From Candidatus Reconcilbacillus cellulovorans (GTDB lineage Bacteria > Bacillota > Bacilli > Paenibacillales > Reconciliibacillaceae): DNA of 41,770 nucleotides. Within the stretch, counting starts at the first letter, position 1; each line of letters starts with the position of its first letter. The position numbers and the translations under genes were made by a program. The notes under the pieces are model-generated. The model searched no databases. It saw only the letters and a program-made list of their open reading frames with translations, and was not told the origin of the DNA. The stretch covers positions 1-41,770 of the forward strand of contig MOXJ01000024.1 of NCBI GenBank assembly GCA_002507565.1, read 5' to 3'. Shown here piece after piece: positions 26,057 through 31,906 of this stretch.

Positions 26057-26618
26057 AGCGGCGCGAGATCGATTGGAAAAGATAATAGGAAAATCCAATA
26101 AACTTGAAGTAATGTTAGAAGTATGTTCCATTTTGACGGAACTCACGGAGCGCAATGGGGCCTATCCGATCATTGTGGGCGGACTGGCGGTGGAAATCTA
26201 TACACGGGGCGATTACACCACCTCCGACATCGATCTTGTTTTTTTCGAGCGGCAGTTGGTCGACCGGTGTCTGACCGGCCTCGGCTTCGTCAAATGGGGC
26301 CGCCATTGGTTTCATGAACAGCTCGGCGTCGGCGTCGAGATTCCCGGTGATTTTCTTGAGGACGCGGATCCCGACCGGGTCGTCAAGCTTCGGCTTGAAA
26401 AAGGTCACGTTTATGTGATCGGAATCGAAGACATCGTTTTGGACCGGCTGCGGGCATGCGTGCATTGGAAATCATTGTCGGATTGCGAGTGGGGGCGGCG
26501 TTTGCTGCTTCTGCACCGCGATAAGGTCGACACGGCGTATTTATTGGAAAAAGCCCGTTCGGAAGGAATTGACGAGGTTCTGTCGAAGTGGATGGAAGAA
26601 TCAGGAAAGTCTCGGTGA
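26046..26618 (+). CDS. Nucleotidyltransferase-fold protein (AbiEii/DUF6036-like)
   Basis: 190 residues from the ATG at 26046. IIVGGLAVEIYTRGDYTTSDIDLVFF (about 42-67) is the minimal nucleotidyltransferase active site: GG at 45-46, then D61 and D63. The downstream ILDRL-type helix (GIEDIVLDRLRACVHW) and the HRDKVDTAYLLEKA helix match the AbiEii/DUF6036 group. Relatives act as toxins in AbiE or MNT systems or in abortive infection. Its position directly upstream of cas6 and coupling to a small partner make a defence role plausible. Unlike AbiE there is no separate winged-helix AbiEi antitoxin. Confidence 0.7.
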   Translation: MNLEAARDRLEKIIGKSNKLEVMLEVCSILTELTERNGAYPIIVGGLAVEIYTRGDYTTSDIDLVFFERQLVDRCLTGLGFVKWGRHWFHEQLGVGVEIPGDFLEDADPDRVVKLRLEKGHVYVIGIEDIVLDRLRACVHWKSLSDCEWGRRLLLLHRDKVDTAYLLEKARSEGIDEVLSKWMEESGKSR

Positions 26619-26745
26619 AAATTTTTCCGGATCGAGAAGGAAAATCGCGATTGTTGTCGAATGGTAACGACAGGAGAGATGTTGTGCGGGAACCGGATGT
26701 CTCCGTCGCCGGATGTCCCAGGAAAGGAGGGTTCGGAGGGTCCGC

Positions 26746-27483
26746 ATGCATTTGACGCTCGTTCTGGAAAGTGAATCGTCAGCGTGGGACGTCCCCGTGC
26801 ATTACAACGGTCTGGTGCAGGGCGCGCTGTACCGCAATCTGACCCCGGAGTTCGGCGAGTTTCTCCACAATCAGGGTTTTGTGTCCGACGGCCGGCGATT
26901 CGCGCTGTTCGCGTTTTCCCGGTTGCTCGGCGACAGCGAATATATCGCGGAGACGAAGACGCTCCGATTCCGCAATCCCGTCCGTTTGATCGTCGCTTCT
27001 CCCGTCGAACGGTTTATTCGTGAAACGGGGCGGCTGCTTTTGCGCGAAGGCGTGCGGTTGGGGAAGCAGCTTCTGCGCGTGGCGGCGGTGGAGCTGGATG
27101 CGCCGCGCGTCGAGAGCGCCTCGGTCGAGGTAGAGGCGCTGTCGCCCGTTGTCGCCTACTCGACGATGTACCGGTCGGACGGGCGGAAGTTCACGGCGTA
27201 TTTTCAGCCGCAGGAGACGGATTTTCAGCGCATCGTCGCCGACAATCTCGTGCGCAAGGCGAAGCTGTTGTACGGCGAGGAGACGGAGTTCGGTCCGATC
27301 CGCGTGACGCCCGTCGGCCGGCCGCGCAAGCAGGTGGTGATTTATAAAGATACGATTATCGAAGGATATACGGGGCGGTTCCGGCTGGAAGGCGATGTGC
27401 GGTTGATCCAGACGGCGATCGACGCCGGGCTTGGGGGAAAGAATTCGTCGGGGTTCGGGTTGGTGCGTGAGGTGGGGGGATAA
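26746..27483 (+). CDS. cas6: Cas6 CRISPR RNA endoribonuclease
   Basis: 245 residues from the ATG at 26746, 5 bases after GGAGGG; an upstream in-frame ATG lacks a site. The start MHLTLVLESES and VPVHYNGLVQGALYRNL give the N-terminal ferredoxin fold with its candidate catalytic His (about 19). The C-terminal Gly-rich loop GLGGKNSSGFGLV is diagnostic. Cas6 cuts pre-crRNA in the repeat to leave the 8-nt ATTGAAAC handle. It is first in the cas locus but is separated from cas8b by 700 bases holding the mini-array. Confidence 0.93.
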   Translation: MHLTLVLESESSAWDVPVHYNGLVQGALYRNLTPEFGEFLHNQGFVSDGRRFALFAFSRLLGDSEYIAETKTLRFRNPVRLIVASPVERFIRETGRLLLREGVRLGKQLLRVAAVELDAPRVESASVEVEALSPVVAYSTMYRSDGRKFTAYFQPQETDFQRIVADNLVRKAKLLYGEETEFGPIRVTPVGRPRKQVVIYKDTIIEGYTGRFRLEGDVRLIQTAIDAGLGGKNSSGFGLVREVGG

Positions 27484-27511
27484 AACTTATTATTTTGGGA
27501 GTCGCCGTGAA

Positions 27512-27539
27512 TTGACAAAGAGTGGTTGCTGGGTTAAAT
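27512..27539 (+). promoter_or_regulatory. Promoter of the mini-array between cas6 and cas8b
   Basis: Consensus TTGACA (27512-27517), 16 bases, TTAAAT (27534-27539). An alternative -10, TAAATT one base on, gives a 17-base gap. The predicted start is near 27546-27548, a few bases before the first degenerate repeat, so the mini-array would be transcribed from its own promoter. Confidence 0.65.
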
Positions 27540-27550
27540 TAAATTGTGAG

Positions 27551-27637
27551 AGTCAAGAGGGTACCTAGAAGGGTTTGAAATCTGCTGAGGTTAGCAGGTG
27601 AGGGTAAGAGATGTATCGTACCTCGAAGGGATTCAAA
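27551..27637 (+). CRISPR. Mini-CRISPR: two degenerate repeats around a 27-nt pseudo-spacer (CreA/CreR-like guide RNA gene)
   Basis: The first degenerate repeat (27551-27580) matches the array repeat at 22 of 30 positions and ends GGGTTTGAAAT. The second (27608-27637) matches at 24 of 30 and keeps TATCGTACCTCGAAGGGATT. Repeat position 16 is C in the second copy, as in array 1. The 27-nt pseudo-spacer (27581-27607) starts CTGCTGAGGTTAGCAGG. Downstream, just before the -35 box of the next promoter, is CTGCTAAGGTTAGCAGG (27678-27694), identical except at position 6. Limited guide-target pairing starting at the seed is how CreA (antitoxin RNA) and CreR (cas-regulating RNA) direct Cascade to repress without cleavage. 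Location between cas6 and cas8 is also that of haloarchaeal CreTA. What is seen: repeats, pairing, promoter. Function is inferred. Confidence 0.8.
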
Positions 27638-27677
27638 AGGGGGGATAGTGTTTTTCGTATTAGCACAAAAAAAATTA

Positions 27678-27694
27678 CTGCTAAGGTTAGCAGG
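27678..27694 (+). promoter_or_regulatory. Predicted target site of the mini-array guide RNA
   Basis: CTGCTAAGGTTAGCAGG pairs with pseudo-spacer positions 1-17 except position 6. It is preceded by ATTA, so the apparent PAM is TTA. It ends 5 bases before the -35 hexamer at 27700; a bound Cascade would cover the -35. The site is also a 7-bp dyad (CTGCTAA/TTAGCAG), so a dimeric repressor is an alternative reading. Confidence 0.7.
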
Positions 27695-27699
27695 GAGTC

Positions 27700-27729
27700 T
27701 TGACAAGTCTCGGCTCGTAATGGTATAAT
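27700..27729 (+). promoter_or_regulatory. Strong promoter upstream of the cas8b-cas7-cas5-cas3-cas4-cas1-cas2 genes
   Basis: TTGACA (27700-27705), 18 bases, TATAAT (27724-27729): both hexamers match consensus. Predicted start near 27736. It is the best promoter in the region and reads toward the leader RNA, the 54-aa ORF and cas8b. Confidence 0.8.
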
Positions 27730-27735
27730 ATTCCC

Positions 27736-27837
27736 ACAAGTGAATGTAGGGGGTGGCTGCAACCGAAAAGCATGCGTGAATCCGAGAATTTTTTCAACTG
27801 CCCACTGCTTTTTAATGCAGTCGTCGGTTGCATTTTT
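27736..27837 (+). ncRNA. Structured ~100-nt leader or small RNA downstream of the cas promoter
   Basis: TGCAACCGA (27758-27766) and TCGGTTGCA (27824-27832) form a perfect 9-bp closing stem followed by TTTTT. Inside, ACTGC/GCAGT (27804-27821) forms a second hairpin. This is a branched, terminator-like RNA that could end transcription (small RNA) or attenuate the cas operon. An AUG directly followed by UAG occurs near its 5' end (27744-27749). No known RNA family recognised. In CreTA systems a small toxin RNA occupies this place, but nothing here proves toxicity. Confidence 0.5.
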
Positions 27838-27887
27838 GGGATGAAGGCATTTTTGCGAAATCACTAAAGGGTGAGGTGGAACGGAAA

Positions 27888-28052
27888 ATGATGATTGAAT
27901 ATTCTAAAATCACACGTCAACAGATTATCCGTGAAACATCGGACGGATATGATGTTGAAAAATATCGATATGAATCTTATGAACAGGTCTATATATTTCC
28001 TATTCATCCAATAATGCTTTCCGAACAAAGTGATCCGGAAATCGATGCTTAA
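27888..28052 (+). CDS. Small protein of unknown function (54 aa) between the mini-array and cas8b
   Basis: MMIEYSKITRQQIIRETSDG... ends HPIMLSEQSDPEIDA. GAGGTGG lies 8-14 bases before the ATG pair at 27888/27891. Acidic, Tyr- and Ile-rich, with no membrane segment. Its codons are far more AT-rich than those of the cas genes. Its stop codon lies in the loop of a perfect 12-bp hairpin. It could be a small cas-locus regulator, a toxin of a CreTA-like module, or an anti-CRISPR-like remnant; none can be shown from sequence. Confidence 0.5.
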   Translation: MMIEYSKITRQQIIRETSDGYDVEKYRYESYEQVYIFPIHPIMLSEQSDPEIDA

Positions 28053-28063
28053 TTTCCGGATCA
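28031..28063. repeat. Perfect 12-bp hairpin over the stop codon of the 54-aa ORF
   Basis: TGATCCGGAAAT (28031-28042) and ATTTCCGGATCA (28052-28063) with a 9-base loop that contains the TAA stop. On the plus strand no U-run follows. On the minus strand it is followed by CTTTGTT, so it may end the leftward transcript predicted from the promoter at 28098-28126. Confidence 0.75.
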
Positions 28064-28064
28064 A

Positions 28065-28146
28065 AGGGGTGTTTAATGTGATTGCTGATCAGATGTCATT
28101 ATACTACAGTAATTTAGAAAAATCAACCCAATCATTAAACACCCCT
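28065..28146. repeat. 14-bp inverted repeats framing a 54-bp segment with an outward promoter
   Basis: AGGGGTGTTTAATG (28065-28078) and CATTAAACACCCCT (28133-28146) are perfect inverted copies 54 bases apart, 38 bases upstream of the cas8b start. The segment between them carries a good minus-strand promoter. The layout resembles invertible promoter cassettes, or a very short MITE. No recombinase gene is in the window. Confidence 0.7.
28098..28126 (-). promoter_or_regulatory. Leftward promoter inside the inverted-repeat segment
   Basis: Minus strand TTGATT (28121-28126), 17 bases, TATAAT (28098-28103). It reads away from cas8b, antisense to the 54-aa ORF. If the segment were inverted, it would read into cas8b. 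Confidence 0.6.
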
Positions 28147-28183
28147 CTATCCTCGAAATCCTTTCAGAAAACGGGGTGATCGT

Positions 28184-30241
28184 TTGCTCACCGAATCGTT
28201 GATTCATGTCGGCCGGGCAGTTCTAGCCGGAAGCTGGACGTCACGTCAGAAACTTGCGTTGCTGACGGACGTACATGCGGATAATACTAAAAATTTTTTT
28301 CAGAATGTATTCATAGCAGAATACTCTCCCTCCGACGGCCGTGTCGCCGTCTCGTGTAAACCGGTCGGTAACTATGCATCGGAAGGCAGAGGAAAGAAAA
28401 AAGAATTTCACGTTGATACACGCGCTGTGGTTGCATTTCCGGTTGTCTACCCAAGCGGAGGCAATCCATTACTCGCCCAAGGCATTTACCCCTTTCCGTG
28501 CTACCTGATGTTCGACCGGCATTTCCAGTGGCTCGGCGACCCCTTGGAATTCGCAAATAGTTTTTTATTGCCTCGGCTTAGATCCACTGTTTCGTATCGG
28601 TCGGCTTCTGAACATGAGCGCGTCCAATTCGCAGCGATCGTTTCTCAGGCTATGAGTGCCGAAGTTGCCCGCAAACCGAGCGGTGATAAGCGTCTCGGCA
28701 TTCTAATGATTTTCGATCCAAGGCTCGATGTGTTTGCATACGGGGGACGTCGCGACGAAACGGGAGAACATCTCTGGATCGGCGAAAGCATGCTGGAACC
28801 AGGAAAACATTTGCACTTGAAAGGCGATATCGCCCTGCAACTCGTTTCGGAAGCAAGGTTTCTCGAAGCGTCCGAGCTCGGCCGGGAAAAGCATGCGATA
28901 TCTACATTTACGAACCGCAAAAGCGACGAGGTTGTGGCGGTGTACAACCGTTCCTGGCTTTGGCTGTCGCCGACGTGGGATTTGCCGAAGTCCATCTATT
29001 GGAAAGACAACGAATGGACGAAGGGCGTCAAAATCGACCGAAAGAGCTACGAGGCGTTCTTAAACGGCGCGCAGCTGATCAAACAATTGACGCGGCCTTT
29101 GTCGAACGCCGTTCTAAAAGAAATTTTCTCGCCGATTACCAATGCAGAAGCCCGGTCGCGCCCAGATAAGGGAAATTTTGAACGGATTTACGGCGCGCCG
29201 ATGATTGTGCCGCTGCTTGATCGGGGTTACGAAATTTCGTTCAACATGATCGAGTCGATGCTCCGGGAACAGGAAGTGCGTGGCCGCCCTGCCGATCTTC
29301 ATCTTTCGACGATCGGGGGGATTGAGCTGGATATCGAGTTTCCCGAAAGCGCAGATCCCGACGAGTTCAGGCTTGTTCTTCTTTATTATTCGGGCGAACT
29401 TTCCCGCGGTGACGTCCATATCCGCGCTCTCATCGAAGACGTCATCCCTAGCGTGGCTCGGAAGCTCGATCTCATCGTCCGCGAATTGAAAGATGCGGTC
29501 GTACCGGAGGTTCAGAGCAAATTCGAAGCGTCGGGGGAAATCTCGTATCGGTACGAAAATCTTTTGACGCTGTTCGGCAACGCGTACGGGCCGGGATACG
29601 TCTGGTCGGCGCTCCGCGACGCCCTGCACGGCCGGCAGTTATACGCCGACCGCATCGTCCGGGCGACGGCAGCCAAGCTGACAGAGCTAGCCAAAAAAGA
29701 GGATACATGGGGTATGAAGAAGGAACTGACGTTTCTCGTCATCTTCCTTTCTTTCTTGGACATGTACAATGAATCGATCCGAAACGAAACCGGAAAGGGT
29801 GAAGACCTGTTGAGCCAATGGGATGAATTGATGCGAAAGTATCACGACGGTGAACTGCGTGAGGAAGATCTCGACAGCCCCGAAAAGCTCGGATTTGTGA
29901 CGGGACTTCTGATGAGGCAGTTTCATAACGCGTTCTGGGCCAAGACGGAGAAAGATTTTCTTAAGTCGAGGGTGTTGCAGTTCGGCAACAAACTGACGCC
30001 AGACATGATTTGGAAAGACGGCGTTCTTCGTTGCAAGGAACTCGCGATCAAATGGTCGTTCAATCCTGGAAAAATGTTCGACCCCAACTACGCCGTCGTC
30101 TGTCTTGCGTTCGACCGCGCCCGGCAAGAAAATTGGCTGACTGAAAAATTTTACGAGTTTCTTAATATGTTTTGGGCGGGATACCTTTTGTACAAAAATC
30201 CGAAGAAAGAGGAGTCCACGAAAGGAGAAGAATCGGCATGA
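28184..30241 (+). CDS. cas8b: Cas8b (Csh1-like) large subunit of the type I-B effector
   Basis: 685 residues from TTG (28184), with GGGGTGAT upstream. The N-terminal half (MLTESLIHVGRAVLAGSW...) is the PAM-recognition part of Cas8. The C-terminal third is helical, as expected for the small-subunit-like end of Cas8b (LTFLVIFLSFLDMYNESI...NAFWAKTEKDFLKSRVLQFGNKLTPDMIWKDGVLR). Size, position before cas7-cas5-cas3 and the Csh1-like C-terminus support type I-B; Cas8 families diverge greatly, so the subtype rests mostly on context. Its stop overlaps the cas7 start (ATGA). Confidence 0.85.
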   Translation: MLTESLIHVGRAVLAGSWTSRQKLALLTDVHADNTKNFFQNVFIAEYSPSDGRVAVSCKPVGNYASEGRGKKKEFHVDTRAVVAFPVVYPSGGNPLLAQGIYPFPCYLMFDRHFQWLGDPLEFANSFLLPRLRSTVSYRSASEHERVQFAAIVSQAMSAEVARKPSGDKRLGILMIFDPRLDVFAYGGRRDETGEHLWIGESMLEPGKHLHLKGDIALQLVSEARFLEASELGREKHAISTFTNRKSDEVVAVYNRSWLWLSPTWDLPKSIYWKDNEWTKGVKIDRKSYEAFLNGAQLIKQLTRPLSNAVLKEIFSPITNAEARSRPDKGNFERIYGAPMIVPLLDRGYEISFNMIESMLREQEVRGRPADLHLSTIGGIELDIEFPESADPDEFRLVLLYYSGELSRGDVHIRALIEDVIPSVARKLDLIVRELKDAVVPEVQSKFEASGEISYRYENLLTLFGNAYGPGYVWSALRDALHGRQLYADRIVRATAAKLTELAKKEDTWGMKKELTFLVIFLSFLDMYNESIRNETGKGEDLLSQWDELMRKYHDGELREEDLDSPEKLGFVTGLLMRQFHNAFWAKTEKDFLKSRVLQFGNKLTPDMIWKDGVLRCKELAIKWSFNPGKMFDPNYAVVCLAFDRARQENWLTEKFYEFLNMFWAGYLLYKNPKKEESTKGEESA

Positions 30242-31203
30242 GCGTGCGCAGCGGAGAGCTTCTGTTCATCAAGTCGGTCAAGGACGGCATTCCGAATCGC
30301 GATCCGCTCAACGACAGCGATGCGAGAAGGCTTTTTCCCGAAGAAGACGGCCGCATTTCGCTGAGCGACGTCAGCATTAAACGCGACGTCCGCGACTATG
30401 TGTTACAGGCCGAACCCGACGGTGGGGCAAACCGGCGGAATTTCATCTTCGTTCAGCAGCGCATGAATGAAAAGGGTAATCTGCTGGGCAGAAAAGGGCT
30501 GGCTGATTACATCGCCTCGTCCGTCGGCAAAACGAATGCCGACAGTATGAAGTCGGTGTTGCTGGAACATAGTTTCGACGCCCGCGTATTCGGTATCGTG
30601 TATTCGGTCAAAAATGAAAACTTCCATTTAACCGGACCGGTCCAGTTCGGTTGGGCGCATTCGATGCATCCCGTCGATTCGCATTACGTCCAGGGTACGG
30701 TCGTCATGCCCAGTGAAGAATCGAAGCAGACCCAGGAAGGCAAAGAAGAAGGCAAAACCCAGGGCACGATCTGGACGACCTACATCGTCCCGTTCGCGGT
30801 CTTCGTGATGCCGGGCGTCATCAACGCAAAAAACGCCGAACAGACCGGCATGACCGAGGAAGACCAGGAGCTGCTCCTCAAGGCGCTCTGGCAGGGTACT
30901 CAGTTCCGCCAGGCACGCGGCCGCGGTCAGCAGCAGCCGCTCGTGCTCGTGCACGTCGAGTATCATGATCCGTTCTATCGCATCGGTTATCTCGAAGAAT
31001 ACGTAAGCCTCGAACCCGACAAAGAGGCGTGGCGCAGCCCGGCGAATCGTCCTTCGTCCGTGAACGACATCCGGATCGACCTGACGAAGCTGCTCGACGT
31101 GATTCGGCAGCGGCAGGACAAGATTGCCCGTTGCCGCATTTGGTGCCAGCCGAACGTCAGGGTAGCAGGAGATGTGGCGCCTTATCTGCAACCGCTCTGG
31201 TGA
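30238..31203 (+). CDS. cas7: Cas7 (Csh2-like) backbone subunit of Cascade
   Basis: 321 residues from the ATG at 30238 (AAAGGAGAAGAATCGGC upstream), overlapping the cas8b stop. Csh2/Cas7 features include SGELLFIKSVKDGIPNRDPL at the start, DISVKRDVRDYV-type and DARVFGIVYS segments, the GPVQFGWAHSMHPV loop, and VIPFAVFVMPG-like strands. Six or more copies coat the crRNA, and the Cas7 thumb of type I systems displaces every sixth crRNA base. That matters for the mini-array analysis. A Glu/Lys/Gln-rich insert (about 161-178) is a likely exposed loop. Confidence 0.92.
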   Translation: MSVRSGELLFIKSVKDGIPNRDPLNDSDARRLFPEEDGRISLSDVSIKRDVRDYVLQAEPDGGANRRNFIFVQQRMNEKGNLLGRKGLADYIASSVGKTNADSMKSVLLEHSFDARVFGIVYSVKNENFHLTGPVQFGWAHSMHPVDSHYVQGTVVMPSEESKQTQEGKEEGKTQGTIWTTYIVPFAVFVMPGVINAKNAEQTGMTEEDQELLLKALWQGTQFRQARGRGQQQPLVLVHVEYHDPFYRIGYLEEYVSLEPDKEAWRSPANRPSSVNDIRIDLTKLLDVIRQRQDKIARCRIWCQPNVRVAGDVAPYLQPLW

Positions 31204-31216
31204 CGTGGTGTCGGAC

Positions 31217-31906
31217 ATGGACATGGTGGCGTTCGATATCCGAGGGAGTATCGCCCATTTTCGAAGGCCCGATACGACGGCGACGCATCTGACGTATCCG
31301 TTCATCACGCCGACGGCGGCAAAAGGAATCGTCGGCGCGATTCTCGGCATCGAAGATTTCGTTACGTCGGACAAAGTCGGTATTCGTCTGCTTAAGCCGG
31401 TGCGCACGGTCGCCCAACAGATGTCGATGCTCGGCAAAGAAAGCGGGCCTTCGTTCAACCGACCGACGACGATCGAGCTACTAGTCGAACCCTCCTATCG
31501 CATCTATTACGCCGGGACCGAATACACGTCCCGCCTGATCGAGCGTTTGCAACAGGATCAATCGGTCTACCCGACGTTCCTCGGCGTCGCCTATGCGTTG
31601 ACGAAGCCGGAATTATATAAGGTGTACGAGGATGTCGAGTGGTTGGAAACCGAGACATCAGAACCGCTGACGTCGCGCAGCATAGTGCCCGTGGCGTCGA
31701 TCCGGGAACTTGTAATGGACCCGGATCGGCGGTTCGGTCGTGCTGGCGGTTTTCTTCATGAATATAAGGGGAACCGGACGTTCGAGCGTTCGATCGACTT
31801 CATTTATGAAACAGCGTGCCGGCCGATAAGGTTTTATCCTGCGCTCGATTCCGAAGGCCGAATCCGCATCGCCCTCGTTGAAGGTGAAGCGGTGTGCCTA
31901 TTCTGA
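31217..31906 (+). CDS. cas5: Cas5 subunit of Cascade (Cas5b/h)
   Basis: 229 residues from ATG 31217. GTG 31205 or ATG 31172 (inside cas7) are alternative starts. MDMVAFDIRGSIAHFRRPDTTATHLTYPFITPTAAKGIVGAILG is the Cas5 N-terminus, including the Gly-rich loop. It caps the 5' handle of crRNA. The start overlaps nothing but lies 14 bases past the cas7 stop, and its end overlaps the cas3 start by 13 bases, so translation is coupled. Confidence 0.9.
   Translation: MDMVAFDIRGSIAHFRRPDTTATHLTYPFITPTAAKGIVGAILGIEDFVTSDKVGIRLLKPVRTVAQQMSMLGKESGPSFNRPTTIELLVEPSYRIYYAGTEYTSRLIERLQQDQSVYPTFLGVAYALTKPELYKVYEDVEWLETETSEPLTSRSIVPVASIRELVMDPDRRFGRAGGFLHEYKGNRTFERSIDFIYETACRPIRFYPALDSEGRIRIALVEGEAVCLF

Noticed and set aside
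27678-27694. Target site read only as a dimeric repressor operator (CTGCTAA/TTAGCAG)
   Set aside because: The dyad is perfect here, but it is imperfect in the pseudo-spacer and further lost in spacer 44, while guide-paired positions are kept; RNA guidance explains all three better. Kept as an alternative.
28148-28170. A third degenerate repeat just before cas8b (CCTCGAAATCCTTTCAGAAAAC)
   Set aside because: Only CCTCGAA and the final AAAC resemble the repeat and an insertion is needed to align them; not better than chance.
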